Below, piece after piece: positions 15,701 to 22,600 of a stretch of 38,447 bases of DNA. Origin of the DNA: Prochlorococcus sp. AG-412-P08 (GTDB taxonomy: Bacteria > Cyanobacteriota > Cyanobacteriia > PCC-6307 > Cyanobiaceae); assembly GCA_003214695.1 (NCBI GenBank), contig QCLI01000013.1, forward strand, positions 1 to 38,447, written 5' to 3'. A program made the position numbers and the translations under genes. The first letter of the stretch is position 1. The number at the start of each line of letters is the position of its first letter. The notes below the pieces were generated by a model. The model was not told the DNA's origin. It searched no databases and saw only the letters and a program-made list of their open reading frames with translations.

Positions 15701-16064
15701 CTCCTTCATAATTAATATTAATCTTGTGGTTTGAGCGGTATTTACATTGAACTGCCCAATAAATACCTTCAAGATCTTCACAAATTAAATCGACACCTTT
15801 TTCAGGTCTTAGTAGGTTTAATTTGTTTATGTATATTTCATCTTCTAATTCACTTTCATGCCAAACATTTTTTAAAATTGATTTATATATCGTATTTGTA
15901 GATAGATAACAAATACATAGCAATTCAAATGCATTACCTTTTACCTTCTCTTGTTCATTTTTGATTAGTTCTTCGAAATCTGCAAAGGTATCACTTCTAT
16001 AAATGAATTTCGTGATGGATTTTTCTCTGAATTCTTCTTTCTGATTTTTCTCGAGATCAATCAT
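12777..16064 (-). CDS. Mrr-like nuclease / SF2 DEAH helicase / multi-HA-domain fusion, predicted defence protein
   Basis: 1095 residues. The N-terminal 190 residues look like a PD-(D/E)XK restriction endonuclease of Mrr type: Glu47 in NAFELL, Asp92 in GVDLI and Gln106-x-Lys108 in AVQCKYR. Residues 195-600 are a superfamily 2 helicase: Walker A MACGTGKT (224-231), DEAH (350-353), TATP (381-384), motif V QEGVDIKSLD and motif VI QAVGRVMR (589-596). From about 698 to the end there are four or five helicase-associated (HA) repeats, for example HATVPQKDKNLGTWTNTQR and NLGRWVSDVRGRYKN, probable DNA-binding modules. No methyltransferase is present, so this is not a normal type I or III enzyme. By domain make-up and location it is a candidate single-protein anti-phage or anti-plasmid system, which is inference. 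Confidence 0.85.
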   Translation of the reverse strand: MIDLEKNQKEEFREKSITKFIYRSDTFADFEELIKNEQEKVKGNAFELLCICYLSTNTIYKSILKNVWHESELEDEIYINKLNLLRPEKGVDLICEDLEGIYWAVQCKYRSNHKININYEGDVSTFFAVTERNKTNKYLSNRLLITSTFDISKDMLQVHKDFSYLTFSTFNDLTKQDFNDFKDFLKKRYKTSSKVKFKPRRHQKDAVDGITEHFRNSDRAQAVMACGTGKTLVSLWIKEKLNCKQVLVLVPSLNLLSQIIEEWFAHKNHDFDAICVCSDISVTKKRKDNDDWITELSEIKIPVKNKVKDIKNFLNRKTKKVIFSTYQSSKLVEAAQQDSKIKDFDITFCDEAHRCAGNDSKIFSPILDNKKIRSNKRLFLTATPKIIDEHIKEKAIEKNNIIHSMDDIEKFGRQAHTLTFSDALNKYELALLCDYRIVAIELYRSEVSDIYQKIINRDLLSTDGENIIDAETLVSHIALEKAIKEYDLKRIITFHTRKEQAENFSIIHPQIIKWMNTKDRIKEEIKCDYINGEMNSFERNEKLKPLRDQNNKQRVIISNARCLQEGVDIKSLDCITFIDPKRSHIDIIQAVGRVMRLSPNKKVGTILIPVILEDGDDQNQELLTSRFNQVWRIAKALSEHDDYLLEKIIELRISLGKRKKPTKSRKGLIEDKIIISERVSNLFSEPIDLIIARNTTDDWYEKYGELLKFIKKDNGHATVPQKDKNLGTWTNTQRQNYRLGILSNKKIELLERLIDKGWSWNIYEDKSKEYLESIEEYLEKHKHLVIEGSEKKYYMPANKIRSLYEKNPNNKTYLPTFNRLNELNKYWMWNPTIDISLEKISFLKKWCKTNHSVAPRRKTIHPGSPKTFNHSYKRKEFDLGIFANECRSRYRYMRYRNHQEYKDEFNESTLDKRELTKEEINALESIPNWYWETWEGFVRVYKKCFKEEIDIVANIKVDFDAIEIRGIGAWVSRMRKQAINGALKTHIIITLESLPNWTYEPNHDAFMKGIDEFYKYTNDRKDKDISQNTITKSGFNLGRWVSDVRGRYKNKKRLSPINRYSELYKNLLNGYGFLWVGNDLRGNNIKIKDSEKKVN

Positions 16065-16189
16065 TTAAATTTGAAGGTATATGAGGTGTAAAAATCTTTT
16101 TTTTAATTCTAAATGGTATTTCGTATATTCCATCTATTGAATCGTTCTGAAATCTCACGGACATGAGGTTGAATTAATGGAGAATCGGA

Positions 16190-16346
16190 ATGTTGTGGGA
16201 TTTTGTTGTGGGATTTTCGGAAATGTTGTGGGATAAAATCAAGTGTTGTGGGATTTCTTTAGATCGATTGGTATGACTACTCTTCTGGTTTTTATGAGTT
16301 TCCTGCAAAAGTGATATGAAAAATGTTGTGGGATTTGTTGTGGGAT
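16190..16346 (+). repeat. Right arm-type repeats of island B
   Basis: Six direct copies of (A/T/G)TGTTGTGGGAT or close variants start at 16190, 16203, 16223, 16243, 16323 and 16335. They lie between the cargo start codon and att3; the last ends 69 bp before the core. Confidence 0.75.
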
Positions 16347-16415
16347 TTTTACCTCGATCTCGCCTTATTGTTCCTCTTTATGCCCTCACCGTCCCTCCTG
16401 AACACAAATCGACGA

Positions 16416-16429
16416 CCACCCTCTCCGTT
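16416..16429 (+). repeat. att site 3 (junction B/C)
   Basis: CCACCCTCTCCGTT, 14 of 14 identical to the tRNA 3' end plus the next two bases (5394-5407). The 60 bases before it resemble those before att4 (shared TTGTTCCTC, CCCTCACC and AAATCGA). Confidence 0.85.
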
Positions 16430-16486
16430 TTTCGAAAACTAACCTCTTTCGAGGGAGAGTAGAAGTTAAGTGTTTGCAGTCTATTA

Positions 16487-16504
16487 TAGAGATTCCCGTC
16501 TCTA
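16487..16504. terminator. Hairpin downstream of the MBL-fold gene
   Basis: TAGAGA and TCTCTA, loop TTCCCG, with further near-symmetrical AT flanks. It lies 63 bases beyond the stop of the minus-strand gene 16567-17910. No T-run, so termination is uncertain. Confidence 0.4.
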
Positions 16505-16566
16505 ATAATGGTTCCTACTCTTGTTGATTGCAAAATTGCGGACTCTCTGAAGTTACTTACATTTGT

Positions 16567-17910
16567 TCAGTTGGATATCCAACTGTCAATCTTATCTCTT
16601 CTCCTATATCTACAAAGTGCCGTATAAAGAGCCCAATCAAAGATCCCTTCTCTTTCAAAAAGGAGATGGCTTCCACAACTTAGATTGTTAAAATTATAGT
16701 TGCCATTTATCCAATTAAAATAATGAGTTGGCTCAAAATAAATACCTAATAAATTGCTGGTTTTGACAGAAAAATTGAGATGAAACTTGTAAAAATCCTT
16801 GTTTGTGGTTTTTATATCTTTATTATTTAATTCTTCTATTTTATTTATATCTTCGACCAAATATATTGTTAAAGAGGCTGTTTCGTGTTTTAATCTTTTC
16901 AGGTAATCATGTAAATCTTTTGAGGAAGTCTTAAATAATTTAACAACATCACCTTTAGTTAAATCTGCTTTCATGGGGATCGATTTAGGCAGAATAAATC
17001 TATTGTATTTACCTCCTAAGTTTATGTAACTATTTTTTGAATTAATTTCTTTAGATAGCTCTATTGATCCACCACCTTCTGTTAGAGCTAATAAGGGTTT
17101 GGACATATTTTTAGCTTTCTCTTGCCAATGTTTTATTAGTTCATCATTAGTAGGAACAGCTATATAATTTTCTAGATTCTTCTTTTCCCTTCCAAGTTGA
17201 TAAGCTGCACCTGCTGGGATAACAATATCTGAAAGTACTATTTCTGAAGAACTATAGAAATCATTCATGATTCTATTCTTTAGATTAATTGCTTCTTGTT
17301 GCCTGTCTATGTTTATAAAGCATTGAGGGTATTCACTTCCTGCACCAAATGTGCGACAATATAAGTTTATTTTATTAAATCCTAAAATAGACTTTGCCTT
17401 GCTTATTAAATCACCTAATATAGTATTATTAATTACCATATCTACTTGGTTAAAAAAACATTCTTCACCATTTTTGATGAAAATTGCAGTATCCATATCA
17501 TAGTCAATCTCTGAAGGCAATGCATCTTGATTAGATTGAATTTGTGGTATGATCATTATCTCAACTGAATCATCAATAGAGAAGACTTCCCACTCATCTA
17601 AAATAATTAGATTATCATTAGAGATACCATAGTTCAGTAGAATTTTTTTTAGGATATTATCCTCAAATCTTTTTATTATATATTGCGTATCTTTACTTAA
17701 ACCAGTTATAATATCTTTATCATGATGATCATCATGGATATGACTTATATAAACAAAATCTGGTGATATTAGATTGTGTTTTTCAATTTTATATATTGGA
17801 AAGATCCCATTTATATTTGCCCCAGAATTCCATGGGTCAGTCCATAGGATATGTTTACTATTTTCAAATTCAACCTGAAACCAAGAATTAACATGGTGAG
17901 TTACTTTCAT
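16567..17910 (-). CDS. Metallo-beta-lactamase-fold protein, cargo of island C
   Basis: 447 residues. The N-terminal half is an MBL domain: strand ILWTDPWNSG, then SHIHDDHHD with His57, His59, Asp61 and His62, the HxHxDH metal site. The layout (HHVNSWFQVEF start, DPW, VYISHIHDDHHDKDII) recalls UlaG-like hydrolases and the MBL part of the sialic/muramic-acid hydroxylase family, but no Rieske domain is present and the C-terminal 200 residues are not recognised. No signal peptide, so cytosolic. Possible roles are a nucleotide-sugar modifying enzyme or a nuclease/phosphodiesterase defence protein. A TATAAT box lies 23 bp upstream of the start. Confidence 0.75.
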   Translation of the reverse strand: MKVTHHVNSWFQVEFENSKHILWTDPWNSGANINGIFPIYKIEKHNLISPDFVYISHIHDDHHDKDIITGLSKDTQYIIKRFEDNILKKILLNYGISNDNLIILDEWEVFSIDDSVEIMIIPQIQSNQDALPSEIDYDMDTAIFIKNGEECFFNQVDMVINNTILGDLISKAKSILGFNKINLYCRTFGAGSEYPQCFINIDRQQEAINLKNRIMNDFYSSSEIVLSDIVIPAGAAYQLGREKKNLENYIAVPTNDELIKHWQEKAKNMSKPLLALTEGGGSIELSKEINSKNSYINLGGKYNRFILPKSIPMKADLTKGDVVKLFKTSSKDLHDYLKRLKHETASLTIYLVEDINKIEELNNKDIKTTNKDFYKFHLNFSVKTSNLLGIYFEPTHYFNWINGNYNFNNLSCGSHLLFEREGIFDWALYTALCRYRRRDKIDSWISN

Positions 17911-17932
17911 CTCGTATTACATTCATTAAATG

Positions 17933-17960
17933 ATTATAGTAGATATATGCTTTTTTTAAA
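17933..17960 (-). promoter_or_regulatory. Promoter of the MBL-fold gene
   Basis: Minus strand: perfect TATAAT (17933-17938) with TTTAAA 16 bp upstream (17955-17960). The leader is only about 15-20 nt. Confidence 0.5.
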
Positions 17961-17966
17961 AAAGAA

Positions 17967-18066
17967 TTCCTTTTAGGAAGATACCAATAAGGAGAAACCA
18001 CTCCTGATAAGAACTGACATAAAAGGTTTCTACGGAAACAGAAAACACCCTTCTAACGGCAGAAGG
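17967..18066. repeat. Run of four short perfect hairpins
   Basis: TTCCT/AGGAA (17967-17979), AGGAG/CTCCT (17990-18005), GTTTC-TACG-GAAAC (18026-18039) and CCTTCT/AGAAGG (18049-18066) follow one another within 100 bases just before the arm repeats of island C. Could be a structured RNA, protein-binding sites or chance. Confidence 0.45.
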
Positions 18067-18069
18067 AAA

Positions 18070-18093
18070 ATCTTGTGGGATATGTTGTGGGAT
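18070..18093 (+). repeat. Right arm-type repeats of island C
   Basis: ATCTTGTGGGAT (18070) and ATGTTGTGGGAT (18082), 12 bp apart, ending 69 bp before att4. Confidence 0.7.
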
Positions 18094-18162
18094 ATATGAA
18101 CCGATTTGGAATTCTTGTTCCTCCTTGTTCCCTCACCTGCCTTTTTAAAACGAAATCGAAAT

Positions 18163-18176
18163 CCACCATCTGCGTT
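18163..18176 (+). repeat. att site 4 (degenerate)
   Basis: CCACCATCTGCGTT, 12 of 14 identical to the tRNA 3' end at 5394-5407. Confidence 0.6.
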
Positions 18177-18369
18177 ATTGTAAGTACCAGGAAGTCCCAG
18201 AACGATACACTATTGCTGCAATTTGGCTAATTAACGAGATTTTTACTCTTAATTAGTTCGAGAAAGGATCAGTAGGTCCCATTTTGGTGTTAGGGAAAAG
18301 ACCAAAAAACAACACGAAGTTGGTTCCAGGAAGGACCATGTAGTCGCTAGTTAACGGACAACCTCTCCT
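18175..18369. mobile_element. Stub D: remnant of an oldest island
   Basis: No gene. It contains an 8-bp inverted repeat CTAATTAA/TTAATTAG (18227-18256) and a weak arm-like GTGTTAGGGA (18287-18296), 62 bp before the degenerate core CAACCTCTCCT at 18359 (9 of 11 to the tRNA end). I read it as the remains of another insertion deleted of its content. Confidence 0.4.
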
Positions 18370-18514
18370 CATTTTTGTGTTGCCAGGTAATCGAATAAAT
18401 ATCTCTTAATTATAGAGTTTAGTTTTTATGAGCGATTAGGGCAAAGAGACTGGATTGACTGCTAACAAACTTATTCACCTCTTCTCATATATAACCGATA
18501 CATTGTTGGGATGG
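18359..18514 (+). repeat. att site 5 plus ~155-bp duplication, copy 2
   Basis: Degenerate tRNA 3' end followed by sequence resembling 12594-12756 (see that entry). It probably marks the distal boundary of the array, where ordinary glycan-island sequence begins. Confidence 0.55.
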
Positions 18515-18663
18515 TTCTAAACTAGCTAAAAAAATCATTCGATTGTTATTAATTTGAGTTTTATTGTAAAATGAAATTGAGATTACAGACTAATAATTAC
18601 TTTGTTACAGTTATATAGTATTTTAATTAGTTATGATAGTATATATATGTTTTTATAAATAGC

Positions 18664-19413
18664 ATGTGGCATATGGATGAATACAAAAATAATTTAAAGT
18701 CTTATTTAAGAAAAAATCAGGTTTTTTATAAAATAATTAAAAAAATAATTAACTCATATAATTACATCTCTTTAAAATTTTTCTCAAAATCAAGAAAATC
18801 TATATTTGAGGATATATATGTTAATAACAAGTGGGGGGATAATGAATCATATTCAGGAGGAGGGTCGGGTTTAATTCAAACTAATAAATTAAGAGCTGAG
18901 TTCTCAAAAATACTAGTTGAATACAATATTAAAAGTATATTAGATATACCTTGTGGTGATTTTTATTGGATGAAATTAATAAATTTAAATGGCATAAATT
19001 ATATTGGTGCTGATATAGTTTCTGAAATGATTAAGAAAAATATTAAAAATCATAGTAGTGAGAATATTAATTTTAAAGTTTTAGATTTATTAGAAGATAA
19101 TCTACCTATGACTGATTTAATTTTAGTAAGAGATTGTTTAGTTCATTTTTCAGAATCTGATATTTATAAAGCATTGAAGAATATTACTAACTCAAAGTGT
19201 AAGTATTTAATGACAACAAGTTATACAACTAAATCTTCAAATGATTATTTTAATAAAAATATTGCAACAGGCCAATGGAGAAAATTAATCTTAACTGAAG
19301 CGCCATTCAATTTTCCGCCCCCTATTAGAACACTTTCAGAGGAATGTACATTTGTTGGTCAAGAAGACAAGACCTTATCTATTTGGGAAATAAACTCTAT
19401 TCCACTAACTTAA
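18664..19413 (+). CDS. Class I SAM-dependent methyltransferase
   Basis: 249 residues, extremely AT-rich. Motif I is SILDIPCGDFYWMKL (SAM-binding loop near residue 100), followed by YIGADIVSEMI with an acidic residue at the end of the second strand, and DLILVRDCLVHF as the post-II/III region. C-terminal LSIWEI is a typical last strand. The GDFYWM variant is common in methyltransferases of polysaccharide clusters. Likely cytosolic, methylating a sugar or sugar nucleotide. It is the first gene after the tRNA island array. Start: ATG at 18664, but the ATG at 18673 is equally possible. Confidence 0.82.
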   Translation: MWHMDEYKNNLKSYLRKNQVFYKIIKKIINSYNYISLKFFSKSRKSIFEDIYVNNKWGDNESYSGGGSGLIQTNKLRAEFSKILVEYNIKSILDIPCGDFYWMKLINLNGINYIGADIVSEMIKKNIKNHSSENINFKVLDLLEDNLPMTDLILVRDCLVHFSESDIYKALKNITNSKCKYLMTTSYTTKSSNDYFNKNIATGQWRKLILTEAPFNFPPPIRTLSEECTFVGQEDKTLSIWEINSIPLT

Positions 19414-19839
19414 ATTAAGTTTCTCATACAGTCATTGGTTGAATGTGTTTTTTGCAGTTTCTCTGCACTAAGTTAAACATCTGTTTATAGACTTTTGTGA
19501 TTTATACAAAGAAATAAGCAAAAGTTAAGAAGACTATACTAAAACTAACGTTTGGATGATATTACGTTTAGCAGGTTCACCTTGTTTTGAACCTTATATA
19601 TGGCGGAGAGGCATGCTCTGTTCAACCAATTTAGATGTTAGATTACAAAATAAGCAGAAGGAAATATTAATACAAGTAATTTTTATTATTAACGATCTCA
19701 GTTTTCCTTATCCTATCTAGGATCTATTTCCTAGTTTAATTTAGTTCGAAAATAATTGCATTTATGTATTGATTAGCTAATATTCTATAATCATAAATTA
19801 AAGCATCAGCAAATTAGTTTGATTGTAATTCAAAAAAAA
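19414..19839. other. Gene-poor spacer with a doubtful 54-codon frame
   Basis: No firm gene. A plus-strand frame with ATG at 19556 and stop at 19720 (MILRLAGSPCFEPYIWRRGM, then mixed residues) has no ribosome site and may be a remnant. A hairpin AGGTTCA/TGAACCT spans 19573-19594. Confidence 0.3.
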
Positions 19840-21090
19840 TTAGTGATCGCTTACATGATCTTTTGTAATAGATTCATAATTTGAGACCATAGACTCAGCT
19901 GTATATTTCTCCAAGAAAAGTTTTCTTGCTCTAATTCCAAATTCCATTATTTCTTTTCGATCAAATCTAGAGATTTGATACAATTTATGATATAAAGATC
20001 CTTTATTTAGGTTTACGGACCAACCAGAAATTTCATTTAATAGCAGTTCAGATGTCGCTATTGAATCGAAGCATAAACAAGGTCGAGACAACATGCTTGC
20101 CTCAAGAAATACCATGCTAAAGCTTTCACAGCAACGCGATGGGATAAAAACCAGGTCTGAATTGATAATCAATTCAGAGATATGATTTGAAAAGCCAAGA
20201 AAACTTATATTGTCATATAATTTTTCAGAGGGAATAAGGCTAAATATATATTCAATATCAATTGGTCCGACACATTTTATGTTATATATATGACTTAACT
20301 TTGAAAGCTCTACTAAGCATTCACAAGATTTTTTTGTGGATAGTTCTGTAAAATTTGATATCAATAATAGCTCTAATTTGCTTTTTTTTTGCAAGGCATT
20401 TTTTCTAATTAAGTCTTCATAAATGCAATATCGATCTCTAATTCCATTATTAACAACTTTAATTAAAGGGAAAAAGAATCTAAGCTTTGATGCAGTGAAC
20501 TCAGAAACGGTTATTATATTATCTGAACACCATATCGCTACAAATGAATATATTTTAATAACAAATTTAATTTGAATATCTATTGGTTCATTATGAATAA
20601 TCAAATTAATTTTTTTAAATCTAAAAAGCTTTAAATATAACAACAGCAACCTTCCTCGAATTCCAGCAGGCCAACCTCCTATATGCACAAACCAAGTTAA
20701 AGATCTTGGCAAGCAGACAACTTGGAATAATAGAATTAACTGGTCAAGAGGAAATGATATAACATTGAAAATTCTTCTAAATAATTTAATTAGGTAAATA
20801 ATTTTTCCAGAATGTATTTGATTTATATTTTTGCCAAATATTCTATAGCCAAAACCCTTTATTCCTAATCTAATAATCTTATTAGTAAGGTCCTTAGATT
20901 TCGTCCATTTATAGTCGATCCAATGATCATGATTTAAATAAAATATTGTATTTGGTCTAAGGGATAGATACTCGCAGCATACAGAAGCCATTCCTGTTGT
21001 ATCTTTTGAGTATTCCTCACTAAAGATGGCAACAGGTTCTTTTTTGTCCTCTAATGAATGTATCAAGGGAGTATTATAAATAGTATTCAA
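19840..21090 (-). CDS. GT4-family glycosyltransferase
   Basis: 416 residues, GT-B fold. The C-terminal half has the retaining GT4 donor-site signature: ISFLGFSNHISELIINSDLV, then SRCCESFSMVFLEASMLSRP with the E-x7-E pair. IKVVNNGIRDRY is the usual turn before domain 2, and SDNIITVSEFTASKL the end of domain 1. The N-terminus has EEYSKDTTGMASVCCEYL, an acceptor-binding region. Middle hydrophobic stretches (for example ISFPLDQLILLFQVV) suggest membrane association. It transfers a sugar from a nucleotide donor to a lipid-linked glycan; donor and acceptor cannot be deduced. Confidence 0.85.
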   Translation of the reverse strand: MNTIYNTPLIHSLEDKKEPVAIFSEEYSKDTTGMASVCCEYLSLRPNTIFYLNHDHWIDYKWTKSKDLTNKIIRLGIKGFGYRIFGKNINQIHSGKIIYLIKLFRRIFNVISFPLDQLILLFQVVCLPRSLTWFVHIGGWPAGIRGRLLLLYLKLFRFKKINLIIHNEPIDIQIKFVIKIYSFVAIWCSDNIITVSEFTASKLRFFFPLIKVVNNGIRDRYCIYEDLIRKNALQKKSKLELLLISNFTELSTKKSCECLVELSKLSHIYNIKCVGPIDIEYIFSLIPSEKLYDNISFLGFSNHISELIINSDLVFIPSRCCESFSMVFLEASMLSRPCLCFDSIATSELLLNEISGWSVNLNKGSLYHKLYQISRFDRKEIMEFGIRARKLFLEKYTAESMVSNYESITKDHVSDH

Positions 21091-21187
21091 AATCTGAAAA
21101 TAAAGAAATAATTTTAGCTCTAAAGCTTTTTGTTAATCTAATTTTATATAATTGACTTCATTTTGATGTACCAAATAAATTATAGGG

Positions 21188-21535
21188 TTAATATACACCA
21201 ATAGCTGGAGTCGTAAATTCTGTAATAACTTCAGTAGCTGAACTTAATAGAGAATTACGAACCCGTATCGCATCTTTTGAAATCAGTACAGGGTTTTTAA
21301 AGCTCTCAATTTGAGAGTTAGGGTCGTAAGCAAATTTTCGTCGATCAACAGTGCCATCATGCTTGAACCGAACAAATTCTATTGGTCCATGTAAAACCTT
21401 TAGACCACCAGCTGCAAGTATTGCATGATTTAGTGTGGCTCCTGGTGGCAGACTTACTGCTGTTCCATTACCTGCATATGACGATGCCATAAAAGACATA
21501 TAAAACAAGAAGAATGGTATTAATAGCGAACTCAA
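21188..21535 (-). pseudogene. Truncated polysaccharide-export (SLBB) protein
   Basis: 115 residues: an N-terminal signal-like helix, then an SLBB-type segment (LPPGATLNHAILAAGGLKVL, HGPIEFVRFKHDGTVDRRKF, NPVLISKDAIRV) and a C-terminal tail, as seen at the end of Wza/KpsD-like outer-membrane exporters. The Poly_export domain and first SLBB repeat are missing, so this is about a third of the usual length. Either a decayed exporter whose signal peptide was joined to its last SLBB repeat by deletion, or a small exported accessory protein. It lies between the glycosyltransferase and deacetylase genes, fitting a glycan-export context. Confidence 0.55.
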
Positions 21536-21806
21536 GTTGTGATTCTTTTCCGTATTGCGAGTAAATCATGCGTATCCAAGGAAAACACTATCATTAGGGC
21601 TAAAGACTTCCTCCATAGAGGCTCTAAGGTGTTTAATCCTCACCTAAAATCCTTATTAATTAGGAGGATCTTTTCGACTATATAAAATATACATTTCCAT
21701 AAATCTTTGTAAGTCTCGAACAGATCTTCCTTTAGAAAGAGATATTATTGTAATTTACTGACTTAGTCGCGAGGGCGCATAGGACTAGTAAAAGCACAAC
21801 TTTAGA

Positions 21807-22502
21807 ATGAAAATGAATACTAATTTTCAACATACCGTATTAATCATTGTTGCTCATACTGATGATGAAACTTTAGGCCTAGGCGGGACTATCGCAAGGC
21901 ACATAGAGAATGGAGATCAAGTTTATGCTGTGTCAATGACTGATGGGGTTGGATCAAGAGATGAAATGCCTAAAAACGAAATTAAGATTAGAGCTCAAGC
22001 AGCATATCAAGCTTCAGAAATATTGGGATTTAAATGGATAAGCGCCGGGAACTTTCCAGATAATGCTATGGATTCAGTACCACTATTAAAGATTACGAAA
22101 TTTATTGAAGGAGTAAAGAGTCAAACAGCACCTACGATTATTTATACCCATAGTGCAGCTGACCTAAATATTGACCATAGAATAGTAAGTCAAGCTGTGC
22201 TAACAGCATTTAGACCACAAGATCATGAACTTTGGCATGAAATACGTACATTTGAGGTACCCTCTTCTACTGATTATGGGAATAGATCAGTTACTAATTT
22301 GTTTTATCCGAATTTATTTATAAATATCACCGATTTATGGGACAAGAAAAAAAGTGCATTAAATGCATATGCTAATGAAATGCGAACTGAGCCTCATTCA
22401 AGATCCATCCCTGGGATAGAAAATCTAGCAAAGTATAGAGGTAATCAAGTTGGTCTGAACTATGCTGAGGCTTTTGAAGTCATTAGGAAGATAGAAAGAT
22501 AA
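21807..22502 (+). CDS. PIG-L/LmbE-family N-acetyl-sugar deacetylase
   Basis: 231 residues, standard size. The zinc site motif AHTDDE (residues 16-21) follows strand VLIIV, with GLGGTIARHIENGDQVY after it; the third ligand is in YTHSAADLNIDHR. Enzymes of this family remove acetyl from N-acetyl sugars, for example GlcNAc-linked lipids or sugar nucleotides, giving a free amine. In this cluster that amine could be re-acylated by the acetyltransferase 25263-25721, the NeuD-like enzyme or the carrier-protein acyl operon. Relatives occur in nonulosonic-acid loci. Substrate not deducible. Confidence 0.88.
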   Translation: MKMNTNFQHTVLIIVAHTDDETLGLGGTIARHIENGDQVYAVSMTDGVGSRDEMPKNEIKIRAQAAYQASEILGFKWISAGNFPDNAMDSVPLLKITKFIEGVKSQTAPTIIYTHSAADLNIDHRIVSQAVLTAFRPQDHELWHEIRTFEVPSSTDYGNRSVTNLFYPNLFINITDLWDKKKSALNAYANEMRTEPHSRSIPGIENLAKYRGNQVGLNYAEAFEVIRKIER

Positions 22503-22600
22503 AATACTCTATTTGAACATTTAAAGATTGCTTATATAGTATTTTATTAGAGAACTAGAATAAAGGGAACTAATAGGATTACATTTTAAAGGCAAAATTA

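Larger units (their letters stand above)
12605..16427. mobile_element. Island B: non-autonomous single-cargo island
   Basis: About 3.8 kb between att2 and att3 with one gene, the nuclease-helicase, and no integrase. Its right end has six TGTTGTGGGAT repeats (a variant of the island A motif); the last ends 69 bp before att3. The shared architecture with A suggests mobilisation in trans by a related integrase. Loss of an integrase by deletion is the alternative. Confidence 0.65.
16428..18174. mobile_element. Island C: non-autonomous single-cargo island
   Basis: About 1.75 kb between att3 and att4 with one gene (MBL-fold) and no recombinase. Right-end repeats at 18070-18093 end 69 bp before att4, as in A and B. 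The more degenerate att4 fits an older insertion. Confidence 0.6.

Noticed and set aside
16190-16346. Possible CRISPR array in the TGTTGTGGGAT repeats
   Set aside because: Repeats are only 11-12 bp with irregular 12-80 bp spacing and no cas genes; they fit integrase arm sites.
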